From NCBI RefSeq assembly GCF_003597395.2, contig NC_133773.1:62853590-62917589 (forward strand): DNA of 64,000 nucleotides. Reading direction: 5' to 3'. The stretch is from Chelonoidis abingdonii. Lineage: Eukaryota; Chordata; Testudines; Testudinidae. Under the pieces are notes generated by a model. It was not told the origin of the DNA. It was given only the letters and a program-made list of their open reading frames with translations, and searched no databases. Positions 34,966-45,482 of the stretch are shown one piece after another (the stretch's first letter is position 1; each line of letters opens with the position of its first letter). A program made the position numbers and the translations under genes.

Positions 34966-34969
34966 ATCA

Positions 34970-35465
34970 TACAATTGCAAAAATGCAGGGCTGGCAGGGG
35001 CCTTGATAAGTTTCAAGTCCAGCTCCCCAGACTGAGACAGAGCCAAGTAAACCTAGACCATCCCTCAGAGGCATTCCACAACTTCCCTTGGAAGTCAATT
35101 CCAGAATTTAATTACCCTTACAGTTAGAATGGTTTTCCCAACATCCAACCTAAATCTCCTTTGCTACAGATTAAGCCCATTACTATTTGTCCTATATTCA
35201 GTGGAAATGGAAAACAACTGATCACCATCCTCTTCAGCCCTTAACAAATTTGAAGACTATTATCAGGTTCCTCTCAATCATCTTTTCTCAAGACTAAACA
35301 TGCCCAGTTTTTCTAACCTTTCTCCATAGGTCAGGTTTTCTAAACCTTTTAACATTTTTGTTGCTCTCCTCTAGACACTCTCCAATTAGCCCACATCTTT
35401 CCTAAAGTGTAGTACCCAGAACTGGACACCATACTCCAGCTGAGACCTCAATAGTGAAGAGTAGA
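34970..35465 (-). mobile_element. CR1 LINE, 3'-terminal part
   Basis: Minus strand near 35440-35400 encodes LLRSQLEYGVQFWVLHF, which is the conserved end of the CR1 reverse-transcriptase ORF (LExxVQFW). Downstream on the same strand the words for the CR1 3' region follow, such as cagttgttttccatttccac and gtggaatgcctctgagggat, down to a terminal gaatcat-like motif. It is 5'-truncated, as is normal for CR1, and abuts the minisatellite at 35470. Confidence 0.85.
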
Positions 35466-35469
35466 GCGA

Positions 35470-36440
35470 CACAATTACCTTCCATGCAGGCAGGCAGGCA
35501 GAGAGCCTGCCCTGCCCCCGGTGCACGCCAGGCCAGAGCCCTCCCCTGGAACCCCTCCTGCAGTCGAAACCCCTGCCCTGAGCCCCTTGACGCACCCCTG
35601 AGCCCCCTGCCGCACCCCACACCCTTCCTGCACCTCAACCTCCTGCACTGAGCTGCCTGCTGCACCCTGCACCTGAGCCCCTGCCCTGAACCCCCTGCCG
35701 CACCCCGCACCCCTCCTGCAGCCCGAGCCCCTGCCCTGACACCCTGCCGCACCCCGCACCCCTCCTGCACCCCAACCCACTGCCCTGAGCCCCCTGCTGC
35801 ACCCCACACCCCAATCCCCTGCCCTGACCCCCCGCCACACCCCTCCTGCACCCCTCACCCCTGCCCTGACTCCCTGCCACACCCTGCAACCCTTCTGCAC
35901 CCCAACCCACTGCCCTGAGCCCCCTGCTGCACCTCTCTTGCACCCCAACCCCCTGCCCTGACCCCCTGCCGCACCCCTCTTGCACCCTGCACCCCAACCC
36001 ACTGCCTTGAGCCCCCCTACCACACCCTTCCTGCACCCCTCACCCCTGCCCTGACCCCCTGCCGCACCCCTCACCCCTCCTGCACCCCACACCTCAACCC
36101 ACTGCCCTGAGCACCCCCTGCTGCATTCCTCCTGCAGCCCGATCCCCTGCCCTGACCTTCTGCCAAACCCCTCACCCCTCCTGCATCCCCCACACCTCAA
36201 CTCCCTGCCGAGCCTCCTGCTGCACCCCTCCTGCACCCCAACCCCCTACCCTGGCTCCCTGCTGCACCCCTCATCCCTCCTGCACCCCATACCCCAACTC
36301 CTTGCCCTGAGACCCCTGCCGCACTCCTCCTGCACCCCAACCCCCTACCCTGACCCCCTGCCGCACCCCTCATCTCTCCTGCACCCCATACCCCAAAACT
36401 CTCTGCCCTGAGCCCCTGCCACACCCCATATCCCTCCTGC
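35470..36440. repeat. C-rich minisatellite, about 1 kb
   Basis: Tandem units are built from ctgccctgagccccctgccg and cacccctcctgcaccccaac, with variable unit length (roughly 35-60 bp) and many substitutions. The minus strand is G-rich and lacks stops over long stretches, which produces spurious Gly/Cys/Arg-rich ORFs of up to 253 codons. It sits just inside an apparent hAT-like element whose right end is at about 36635. Confidence 0.9.
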
Positions 36441-36635
36441 ACCCCCTGGGGTCAGGGAGGTGGTGGAGTTGGGCTGGGGATTTGGGGAAGGGGTTGGGCA
36501 GGGCCTCATGGAAGAGGTGGAGTGAGGGAGGGGCCAAGGGAGGTGAGGGGGAGGTGTCAGTAATGCAGCCCTCAGGCTAATGTACTAATACTCATGTGGC
36601 CCTCGTGGTCATGAGAGTTTGAGACCCCTGTTTTA
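36441..36635. mobile_element. Right part of a hAT-like MITE carrying the minisatellite
   Basis: The end ggccctcgtggtcatgagag, tttgagacccctg is a common hAT-type terminus (inverse CAGGGGTCTCAAAC). The left terminus was not found beside the minisatellite, so the element may be truncated by, or extend into, the CR1 copy. Confidence 0.55.
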
Positions 36636-36654
36636 GAGAGAGAGAGAGAGAGAG
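36635..36654 (+). repeat. (GA)n microsatellite
   Basis: About ten AG units directly after the MITE terminus. Confidence 0.9.
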
Positions 36655-38784
36655 CGTGCAAGACCCTTCTCTTTAAAAATATTAAGCGCCTAAAGGTGAT
36701 TACAGGACTTACTTTCTTTTTACAATTGTCAGTTGAAATTTTGGTGCATAATATCAATCCTAAAAAAATAAGAAAACACCAAGATGATAGATTCATGGAA
36801 GCATCTGAGATCAGGACTGACCTTGGTCCCTTGCTATATGCTCTACAAGCACTAATCCAGTCAACTCCTTCTAGCAGGCAGTTTCAGCAGCAGTGACATG
36901 CTCTGGAGGGAGCCATGGTTTGTGGTCCAGAGAAAGACAGAGACAAACAATCACTGCAATTTAGCGCCAACGGGTAGGGAGGGGGAAGGTGGTATTCCTG
37001 AGGGGAAGGACAGAAGCTGATGAATTATGTGGAAAAATTACCATACTTAAACTATACAGGACCAAAAAATTCTTCACTCATGTCCATGCACGCAATCCCA
37101 TAGACTTAACAGAACAACACAAGTGTAATTGCAGGCAGAATTTTGTCTACACTATTTTGAAGTGTCTTATGTTATATAAGGGGGTGCAGTGTTTTCAGAT
37201 TATTACTTTAATACACAGGAAAGCAATAAATGTTTCTTTTCAAAGAAGTGATTTCTACTTGCCAAACAGAAAATTCAAACCAAACCCCACAAACGTTTAT
37301 CATAGAAATGTATTCTTATTTTCAACCTGCTTAAAGAAAACAGAGATTCTTTACCTAAATCACCACATAAAAAACTGGCACATTGACTAGTTCTGTAAAT
37401 TAGAGTTAATATGCTCCTCTCTAATTATTAATGTTGCACAGCAGTGTCTCATTTTATTCTTTGTGTATGTCATCTGGTAGTACCAGGCATACAACACAAT
37501 GGTCTGAGCAAGCAAGTGGCACCAAAGCTCTGCCTGTCATGTTACATAAACACTTGTTAATCCAGAGAAAAAACAGGTCAGTAACACTAGCCCAAGAAAT
37601 TGCCAACACTGACTGCTTTTGTCCAAAACGATAATGAATGCAGAATTCCATCATTACTGTAATGGCATCTGCCATGCTTATAATAATCAGAGAAATAAAA
37701 AAATACTCTTTATTGTGTCTTGTTTCGAATTCTGCTGTTTTTCCAAAAAATCCACAGTCACTTTTGTCATGTAGATTTGGTATCAAAATTGCTTGCAAAA
37801 ACAGCTCTTTTATGCTAACTGCAGTTTCAATTTCTGCAAAGGCTGAATTGAGCACCAACAGCCATGTAATGAGTCGTCATGCAGGTAAAGTGCAGAAAAA
37901 GATATCAAGACTAGTAAAGAAAACAAGATCTTTTTGTCATGCCATCAACTATCTTGATATTTAAGGCCAATGAATACAAGCCCCAAAGAGGCATGTGAAA
38001 CTTCTCAGGAAAACTGAAAAGCAGCTGTTTTATTTCTCATTCTCCTTCAAGCCCTGATTTCACAGTGAAGACTCAGTATTCTGTTTTACAATGAAAGTGG
38101 GTGGTTGGTTTCTTTTTTCACTACAGAACCTGACCCGTTTGTTTTGGAGCTCATCAAATGAAGGTAGTTGGACACACTACAGCTGCTGAGGTCCGGAAGA
38201 GAGCAAATTTAATTTTGTAATAAAATCCTGCCTTTGCTTGTTCTAAAGGTATAAACTGTGTGACCTGAAAATTTATATTTGGGTGACTGCGGAGTAATTG
38301 CATCTGTGAGATACCTAGTCAGCCTGCACAGCTGGGTCTGAATGTTTCCAGCAACACAGACACCTGAAAAATTTGACAGCTCCTGTGAGATAAAATATAT
38401 CTCCTCACAATATTTTTCAAGTCCTCATGAGAAACAACTTCCAGGCTCCACACTTTGTTTCTCACATTATTGGGATTTGGTTTCAGACAGTGAGGGAGAT
38501 TAACTTTGTGTGCATACGTATCTGAGGACGTACTGCAAACAGTTCAAAAGATTTGTTCAAGAATACGTTAAGTATCTTCATAAAAATCACAGCTATAGAT
38601 ATGAAGACTCCTCAACAAAAAAATTAAAAGCCGAAACCATTAAGAAATGGCATTTACACTAGGATACATTAAACTAAGATACAATTAAAAAGGGTCACAA
38701 TCTTTATACTTCAGCACATGAAATGATCCTTTGCCGAGATTTAGAAGAAACTTATCCTCAACATATACTATTGCTCAACCAAGT
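36655..38784. other. Unassigned non-coding DNA
   Basis: Contains overlapping ORFs of 108-134 codons on both strands (36989-37964). No domain, splice-site context or composition change supports them. No repeat family recognised. Confidence 0.3.
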
Positions 38785-38895
38785 GAATTAGGGGGTACCT
38801 TCCTCAAAAGCATCTGACACTAGCTACTGTCAGAGACAGAATATTGCACCTGATGGACCGTTGGACTGTTCCAGTAAGACAGTTTCTACCAAAAC
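38785..38895 (+). repeat. CR1 3'-end fragment
   Basis: The words aagcatctgacactagctac, tgtcagagacagaatattgc and gatggaccgttggactgttc follow the order of a CR1-family 3' end (…actgtcggagacaggat…gatggacc…). Confidence 0.65.
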
Positions 38896-39314
38896 TTCTA
38901 ATTTGATCATTTTGTATACATTTCTGTCTCAATCAGTTTGCTTTTCAATGTTGTGAATGCCTAAATTGGCCTTTCTGCCCATCTAATTGCTGCAATGTAA
39001 ACTACACGGGGCTGACCAGCAACTGGTAGAGTGTAACTCCCAGGTTCTCATTTGAGTCAGTGCCACACTGAGTGATTCTATCCAATTAAGATAACCAACT
39101 GTTTCAACAGAAGTAAAGGCGCAAATATCTGCAATGCAGAATAGAAGTAAAAATACTTCTCAAATTCCCCATATTAAGCAGAATGCTCTGCATTTTATTC
39201 TTATTTTTAAATGCACTCAGTTGTCACCTGTAATGCCACCACATTTTTCAGACATGCACTGTCTTCAGTACTACTTTGCAGGATACATTGATAGAATGCT
39301 ACAATCAGACTATT
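38896..39314. other. Unassigned non-coding DNA
   Basis: No feature recognised. Confidence 0.3.
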
Positions 39315-39470
39315 CTTGTTATTTCGTGAACAAAGACTTGAAGAAGAGCACTGTGTAGCTCAAAAGTTTGTCTCTTTCACCAACAGAACTTGGTCTAACA
39401 AACATATTACCTCACCCACTTGTCTTTCTAATATCCTGGGACTCACACTGCTACAGCAACACTCCAAACA
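39315..39470 (+). repeat. Retroelement 3' tail, second copy
   Basis: Same tail as 18495-18640 but in plus orientation: gaagaagagcactgtgtagc, tcaccaacagaacttggtct, attacctcacccacttgtct and ctgctacagcaacact. The hammerhead-like boxes at 39337-39365 are degraded (CTTGAAGA and AAAA instead of CTGANGA and GAAA). Confidence 0.6.
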
Positions 39471-39954
39471 CTTCCTCAACAGGCAGTTTAATAAACGACT
39501 AGTTACTTATGACACAGCAGTATTTAATTAGGAAACTCTTCAAAGCTTCCCAGCTCAGGTCAAGTAAAGAGGAGAGGGTGATAGAGGAATGAAAAGAGAT
39601 TCTCTTTCCAAAAAAGGAAGTGGGGAGTAGTGGAAACGAAGTATGAAGAAAAATTGAAAAGGAAAGTCCAGAATTAAAGAAGCATGGCTATATTCTAGCA
39701 CCTTCATAAAAGCTTATTTTATTTAAACAAAACATTAAATCTATTAGATTCTTTCTCATATAAGTCCTTTTTCATCATTGTGTATAAGGTAGAAATGAGC
39801 TCAACCCTAACCACATATTTTAATTTCCTTCAATTTATAGAAGCTCAGATCCAGATCCAAGAGGTGCAATTTAGCCATATCTGTAATGCAAGTTCATTTG
39901 TGTATTAAAGGAAGATACCACTTTTATAATCAACCTACTTCTCCATGAATTTGT
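39471..39954. other. Unassigned non-coding DNA
   Basis: No feature recognised. Confidence 0.3.
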
Positions 39955-40040
39955 TAATAAGTTTACAATAATTATTTATTATCTGTATTACAATAGCACC
40001 TAAAATATCCTGTTCGGACTGGGACACCTCTGTGCTTTAT
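39955..40040 (-). repeat. Ancient MIR/L2-like tail, antisense
   Basis: The complement reads gtgctattgtaatacagata and resembles the end of the repeat at 16440-16605. Confidence 0.5.
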
Positions 40041-40068
40041 TTTACTGTTATTTGCATATTACATAGTC

Positions 40069-40310
40069 CAGGGGTGGCTTGCTAGCTCCAGCAGTTGCTG
40101 TGCGGGGGGCCTGGTGGCACCATGTGCCAAGTGAGGCCAGCAAATCCTGGCTAAAATCTGGGGGGCACATGACTTTGCATGATCCACACACACACACACA
40201 TCGCCTCTGAAGCCCTTAGCCCCACCACGCTGCAGTGGGGCTGAAACCCTTAGCCCCAGCAGGCACACCCCAGCTCTTGAACTTCTGAACTTGAACTTCT
40301 GAAGATTGTT
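40069..40310. mobile_element. hAT-like MITE fragment
   Basis: Begins caggggtggcttgctagctc, a CAGGGGTGGC terminus typical of a hAT MITE. It includes a (CA)n at about 40187-40200 and duplicated phrases (cttagccccaccacgctgca and cttagccccagcaggcac). The right terminus is not clear. Confidence 0.5.
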
Positions 40311-40329
40311 GTATGCAGCTCAGAAAGTC

Positions 40330-41220
40330 AGTAAGTTTGGCCATCATTTGACATAGCCCCGCTTTGAAGGCCTTACAAGCCAAAGCCTGAGCCTACTATC
40401 CTTACTTTGATTAGTACCCACCACAGATTCACAGGGTCTGATCTATGCCACAGCCTGTAACCAGTCCCTAGGGAGGTATTTCTTTAGTGTGCAGTATGCC
40501 AAAAATCCGCAGTTCCACAGGGACAGCTCTGTGTCCTTCACAACTCCAAAACCGGGCCTTGGGGCACCAGCAATCCCTCCCTCTGTCTGAGGTCCCCCAT
40601 CAAACCAGACTTCCATGGAAGGCTTGTTTTGTTTTGTTTTTAACCTCTCAGCATACAATGATCAGTCAGTATTTGCAGCAACACCTGCCAGCCTTTTCAA
40701 AATAATGTAAATTTATTAGTCACCTGGCACACAGAATCTGGAAGTCTTAAGGTAGCACTGGGAAGCAAAGGTTGAGAGAGTTCAGATATGCTAACACTTG
40801 GGTGTCCTTGAGCCATGGTGCTGTAGGAACCATCTTTGCTTTCTCTATCTTTGTCCTTTAGTCTGTCAGTCCCAGGTCTAAGTCCTGTATCTCTATGAGC
40901 TCAGCTCTTAACCTTTCCCCTTTGTCCTCCAGCTCAGTGCCTTTGCTCTATTTCCCTGCAGAGAGGTTGAGGGAAATCTCCTTCTCTCGACTGGTGGCTG
41001 CTAAGTGTGAATGTCCAAGCCACTGGAGTTTTCCATTCACATTCATAGACTTTATTTGGTTTGTTAATGACGCTAGTCTCCAGCCAGGCAGCTATGTTAG
41101 GCAAATACCCCACCCCTTCTTTTTACATGTGCTGTATAGCAGTGCAAAGCCCAGAGGAAAACTGAGGCATGTACAGGAATCATAAAAATATTACCAACGT
41201 TCCCACATTTGTCACAGCAC
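40330..41220. other. Possible LTR-type repeat, boundaries not found
   Basis: Phrases such as aaacatgagtcc-free C/T-rich blocks near 40490-40610 and the end aaaactgaggcatgtacagg, cattttgtcac-like catttgtcacag suggest an antisense LTR of a known turtle type. This rests on memory of similar sequence, not on termini or a target duplication. Confidence 0.3.
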
Positions 41221-41234
41221 CCAAGTAATCCCAG

Positions 41235-41520
41235 TGAGGGCAAGTCTACACTTAAAAAGGTGAATCAGTACATCTGCACCGCTGTAGTGCTTTAATGAAG
41301 ATGTTCTATGCCAAAAGGAGAGAGCTCTCCTGCTGGCATAGTTAACCTACCTCTGTGACAGATGGTAGCTATGTCGGTGGGAGAAGCTCTCCCACCGACA
41401 TAGCGCTGTCTATACCGGTGCTCAGGGTGATATAACTATGTCACTCATGTGTGTGAATTATTCACACCCCTGAACGATGTAGTTATACCGAAATAATTCT
41501 GTAGTGTAGATCTGCCCTCA
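41235..41520. mobile_element. MITE with 18-bp inverted termini
   Basis: The left terminus tgagggcaagtctacact and the right terminus agtgtagatctgccctca pair with two mismatches. Inside are palindromes such as tcggtgggagaagctctccc (with accga following). The length is 286 bp. Confidence 0.8.
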
Positions 41521-42054
41521 GTTTAACAAGACTACTTAGAGAAAAAGGTTCAAGACAGTGAGAGTAAGGGTACTAGAATATGGCTCTCATCTAACCTACA
41601 TCTAAGCTTGGCGGGATTCTATTTTTATTTCTTATAATTTTGATATGCAAAATATCAATGTTTATTCTTAAGCATTTTTTTCTATTTTTACCCAATTTCA
41701 TTTTCACAGTTGTGCAAAATTCTGAGTTTTTAGCATTTTTTCAATATTCACAGTTGTGGGAAATTAAGAGGGAGGGTCAAACTTAGTTATTTAATGACGG
41801 TAGACAGAGATTCAAAAAGTTAAAACACAAATGATCAACATCACATGTCAAAATATACACAGCAAATATCCTTAAATCAATGTCCTAATAAGTTCTCGAG
41901 AATCATTTTTCTTTCCTATCCATCAGTAAATTCTGATCACTATTGAGGGAAATATTTTTTCATTGGATTGTGTGTGTTTGGTGAGAGAGACATTTACCAA
42001 TATTTACTAATAAAAATCTGATCCCTCCAAGCCTCTCTATATAGGTTCTTATAC
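41521..42054. other. Unassigned DNA; repeat-like block 41600-41770
   Basis: The word tcacagttgtg occurs twice (about 41705 and 41747) within T-rich sequence, suggesting an old repeat of unknown class. Confidence 0.3.
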
Positions 42055-42228
42055 TGCCTTTATTACCACAGTATCCGAGTTCCTTCCCCTAGTGAATTAA
42101 GCAAAGTGACTAATATCTTTCACAGGTGGTTCACTCTCTCATTTTCTCCACAGAAGAAGAATTGTGTGTTTAGCATAGCATTTTGTTTTAGTAGAATTTT
42201 ATGTATATATATATATATATATATTTTT

Positions 42229-42354
42229 TTTTTCCAGGTTCTCTTGTCTTGTCCATGAATGGTTTCTTCCAGTAGCCCACTTATCGTCAGATTTTCCTGG
42301 TTCCTCAACATCTGGCGCGGACCTTGTTAATCCGGGCGACGTCCGAGCCGGCAT
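42229..42354 (-). pseudogene. LINE ORF N-terminal remnant
   Basis: From ATG at 42354-42352 the minus strand stays open for 42 codons: MPARTSPGLTRSAPDVEEPG, then a short stretch, then GRNHSWTRQENLEK. A tract RRxxWTxEEN near the N terminus recurs, from memory, in polyproteins of a metazoan LINE group whose C terminus also resembles the fragment at 42545-42735. The frame ends in the T/AT repeats at 42190-42232, so the gene is truncated to its first 42 codons. Alternative frames give an unremarkable 63-codon ORF. Function in an intact element would be nucleic-acid binding and retrotransposition. Confidence 0.45.
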
Positions 42355-42444
42355 GACTCTCCTAGTTCGTTGGCCACTCTCATAATTGAGTAAAAAGGCA
42401 GGTGAGCGTTAGGGTTCTTTTTTGCCCAAGGACGCCCTATATGG

Positions 42445-42541
42445 CAAAGTTGGGTACCCGGGATTTGAACCCCGGTCTCTCGTATCAAGAGGGCAGTCTC
42501 CGACAAAGGGCGGCGTCTTAACAAACACTCGCCTATCCAGT
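42445..42541 (-). promoter_or_regulatory. Class-II tRNA-like sequence upstream of LINE ORF
   Basis: Minus strand reads GGATAGGCGAGTGTTTGTTA (A-box-like, GGCGAGTG-xx-TTAAG as in Leu/Ser tRNAs), an anticodon-arm-like CGCCG...CGG, a variable-arm-like CTC-TTGATAC-GAG and the B box GGGTTCAAATCCC within a perfect T-stem-like CCGGG...CCCGG. The phrase CCTTGGGCAAAAAAGAACCC follows, as in many tRNA-derived SINEs. It looks like an internal pol III promoter, not a functional tRNA gene, since no 7-bp acceptor stem closes. Confidence 0.55.
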
Positions 42542-42544
42542 TGG

Positions 42545-42735
42545 AAAGATGAAGCCAAAGTGGTCCATGGTGGTAGGAGGCATCGGGGCTGTAACTCCTA
42601 AGCTGGTGAGTGGCTCCAAAAGATCCAGGACAACATCAGAGCTATCTGTCCAGAAAGAGTGCACCTGCTAGGAACACTACGATACTGCGCAACCTCAACT
42701 CCAGGCCTTGTACGAGGACCCGATGGTTGAGGAGA
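42545..42735 (+). pseudogene. LINE polyprotein C-terminal remnant
   Basis: In plus orientation the frame at 42570 gives VVGGIGAVTPKL, and with frame shifts SKRSRTTSELSVQKE follows. The order (V)VxVVVGALGxVTxKL, then TSEISVQKSAxLGTA, then a C-terminal LPGLW-like end is what I remember at the C terminus of a LINE group that I associate with restriction-like endonucleases (R4/NeSL-like). The copy is interrupted by at least two single-base shifts and a stop. It ends at gggtgagaggggaatt before the microsatellite, a plausible 3' end. Confidence 0.5.
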
Positions 42736-42770
42736 CAACATACCACTCCATAGGGTGAGAGGGGAATTGT

Positions 42771-42836
42771 GATTGTGTGTGTGTGTGTTGTGTGTGCGCA
42801 CACACACACACACACACATATAGACACACACACATG
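42771..42836. repeat. (GT)n-GCGC-(AC)n palindromic microsatellite
   Basis: GT repeats, then tgtgtgtgcgcacacacaca, then AC repeats, form a near-perfect palindrome of alternating purines and pyrimidines. Confidence 0.9.
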
Positions 42837-43080
42837 GGCACAATCTGCTATGTGTTTATATTAGAGAAGGCAAGACTGAAGGAGTGCACTTCATGCTTGG
42901 AACAGGTGGTAAGGTTAATAATGGTCCTTAGTTACTGCGGTAGTGCATCTCCACACCACCCCAAAATTGCAGTCTCTTACCCAGATGAGCATTGCCCTTT
43001 TGCCAGAAAGTTCTACTGTGGCTGAGGAGTGGAATTCATCCCAGATCTTCAGGCAATCTTTTAGCTGCTAATCTGAAGGC

Positions 43081-44549
43081 AAGACATGACAAGCGGGTTT
43101 AACAAAAAATGAGAGAGAGAGAGAATGAAAGAATAAGGGGCCCAGTGATAAGATCCTATGGGCAGGAAATTATGACAAATGGCCAATTCCCGCATATTTC
43201 ACCCATCCAAAACTTCCAATAAAGTCAATGGACATTTTGGGTGCACAAGGTGAATAGCTGATGAGAAAGAATAAAAATTTTCATATGAGTATTTTAACAT
43301 TTTCACAAGTATTTTAGCTATCTGCAATGACAGGACAGGAACTACAGGAAAAGAATGAAAGTTAAATGGAATAAAGCTTGCCAATATGTGCCGATGTTTC
43401 TTCAAGGAACAGGTTAAAACAATAAATTTAACCTGCACCTCTCTCTTGTCTGAGAACAAGAGAAAGATTGTGCTTGAGTGCTTTTGGGGCAGTGTTACAA
43501 AAAAACCAAAAAGCTTTGGGTGACTTAATTAGAAAAGGAAAAACCCTGCAACACACTGAAAAACCATCACATCAGGATTAATGTTCTGCATTTGTCTTGA
43601 TGACATATTTTAAGTGTTCCTGACTGGTAAGTATGAAACTGCAAAAGCTGCTGACAAAAAAAACATAAAAGCTTTTTCAAGCACCTAGCGTACCCAGCTG
43701 CATTATTAAAAAAGCCCACTTTTCATTTGAGCAAATTCTTTAGAAGCAAAGAAAGTAAGTCACCAGTTTGTTTTTTACTTTAAACTATTAAATAGTCTAA
43801 TCTAGAAATATTGAGCTAATGAATATTAAAATCCAAAATTTTAACAGGGACAATAAAAGAAACTCCGTGTAAATGACACTTTTCAATACATTTGGAAATG
43901 TTATTCTATTAAACCACTGCTTGTTCCAGTCTTCACAGTTCATATATCTATTGGTGTATTGTATCTATAGCTTACAATATGAAGAGTTTCATATGAAACA
44001 AAAAAAGAGAGTGACATATATGCTATGAGTCATTTTTGAAAGGGACAGAATGTTTTTTTCTATATCATGCAGTGCAGGAAAAAATCATCAACCCGACTTC
44101 AAGGAATTGAAATTTCTTGATTTGTAAATTGGTAGTCAATTGATCACATGTTGAACAAATGGAAATAGTGTGCATCTTTGTAAAATGAAATATTACAGAG
44201 AGTGCAAAAAAAATAAAAGGGAAATTAACTCTTGTAATCTGAGCACAGAATTGGGAGCCCCGAACTCCTGAATTGTAATCTCAGCACTAACAGTGACCTC
44301 CTGCATCTGCTCCATTTATGGCTTTAGGTACATTGCTTAATGATGCTGGCTTGCATATGAGTATGCCTAGATAAGAGTGTTAGTGGGAGTACGCATGTAT
44401 ATAAATGTGTGTTTGAATATGAGACCATCAGTTTAATAAAATGATATTATTTAAATAAGTATGTGGTACTTCCCATTTTCAAAGTGCCTCACAAACATTA
44501 ATTGATAGCTCCCTAATAGATGTGTTGTGACAAAGTATTAATTTTAATA
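43081..44549. other. Unassigned non-coding DNA
   Basis: Has a short (GA)n at about 43111-43122. No exon or clear repeat. Confidence 0.3.
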
Positions 44550-44840
44550 CTCGCAACTAGGGCTGTAAAGCAATTAAAAAAATGAATCATGATTAATCGC
44601 ATTATTAAACAATAATGGAATACCACTTATTTAAATATTTTTGAATGTTTTCAACATTTTCAAATATATTGATTTCATTAAAACACAGAAAAGACAGTTA
44701 CCTTTTCCATAACTGGTGTTCTTTGAGATGTGTTGCTGTGGTAAACGTCTGTCTCAAATCTGGACTTAGAGTTCAACATCTGAGTGTTTACTGTGAACCT
44801 CCCCCAAGCTTATACCCAGCTTGGATCTTATCTTCCCCGA

Positions 44841-44880
44841 GGCTATGCATTCACCTAGTCAGCTATGCATTCACCTAGTC
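44841..44880 (+). repeat. 20-bp tandem duplication in the LTR
   Basis: The unit (g/a)gctatgcattcacctagtc occurs twice in succession with one difference. Confidence 0.9.
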
Positions 44881-45012
44881 AGCTCACACAAGAGATTCCC
44901 CCTCCCTTTGTCCTGTAGCCTTTTCCCGCCCTGGGACAATAGGAAAGTAAGACACAGAGTTTGGGCTTTTCCCTCCCCCCTCTAGCCTGTCACCGATATA
45001 ACAGAGCTCTGG

Positions 45013-45482
45013 ACTGCATTAGAGATCAATACAGGCTCTTGCTTATAAGAAATATGAATTAAAACAGTCTGATTAAAGATAGCCCAATTAAACCAGTCCA
45101 GCAAAATCAACATCCATGTAAATACAAATCAAAGCACATCACAGCCGATTACTTGTTTCCTTTTGTACTCACAGATGTTTAGGAAAATTTGAAAGAAGAT
45201 GGAGTTAGAAGAAAAGCTTGTTACTCACAGCTCAGGAAAACAAAAAAACTGCATTAGAGATCAATACAGGCTCTTGCTTATAAGAAATATGAATTAAAAC
45301 AGTCTGATTAAAGATAGCCCAATTAAACCAGTCCAGCAAAATCAACATCCATGTAAATACAAATCAAAGCACATCACAGCCGATTACTTGTTTCCTTTTG
45401 TACTCACAGATGTTTAGGAAAATTTGAAAGAAGATGGAGTTAGAAGAAAAGCTTGTTACTCACAGCTCAGGAAAACAAAAAA
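45013..45482 (+). repeat. Perfect 235-bp tandem duplication abutting the gap
   Basis: Bases 45013-45247 (from actgcattagagatcaatac) recur at 45248-45482 without visible difference and end at the first N. This looks more like a scaffolding or gap-filling artefact, or a tandem unit the assembler could not cross, than an old duplication. Confidence 0.9.

Larger units (their letters stand above)
42205..42838. mobile_element. Composite LINE insertion with oppositely oriented ends
   Basis: Minus strand: a tRNA-like segment (about 42541-42450), a leader and an ATG at 42354 opening a LINE-type N terminus. Plus strand: a fragment resembling the C terminus of the same type of LINE protein (42545-42735), ending in a GT/CA microsatellite. 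The part from 42318 to 42541 is strongly CpG-rich compared with its surroundings. AT and T repeats border the left side. See the separate entries for each part. Confidence 0.55.
42055..43080. repeat. Old interspersed repeat, interrupted at 42205-42838
   Basis: Bases 42055-42204 align with about 57220-57345 (gtgactaatatctttcac with gtgactaacatctgtcac; gcattttgtttta with atgttttgttttg). Bases 42839-42900 align with about 57385-57430 (tgctatgtgtttatattaga and gagaaggcaagactg). The 57-kb copy lacks the 630 bp between, which defines the insertion described separately. Confidence 0.65.

Noticed and set aside
35475..36236. 253-codon Gly/Arg/Cys-rich minus-strand ORF resembling a collagen-like or keratin-associated protein
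   Set aside because: It is the translation of an imperfect minisatellite. Several frames are open at once and no start, splice or domain context exists.
35470..36440. CRISPR array
   Set aside because: The repeats are imperfect, variable in length and lack unique spacers. The genome is vertebrate.
36989..37964. Overlapping ORFs of 108-134 codons on both strands
   Set aside because: No motif, no splice context, and sense and antisense frames are open together in the same AT-rich DNA.
42445..42541. A functional leucine or serine tRNA gene on the minus strand
   Set aside because: The A and B boxes and variable-arm-like stem are present, but no acceptor stem closes and a SINE-like phrase follows. 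Called a tRNA-like promoter unit instead.
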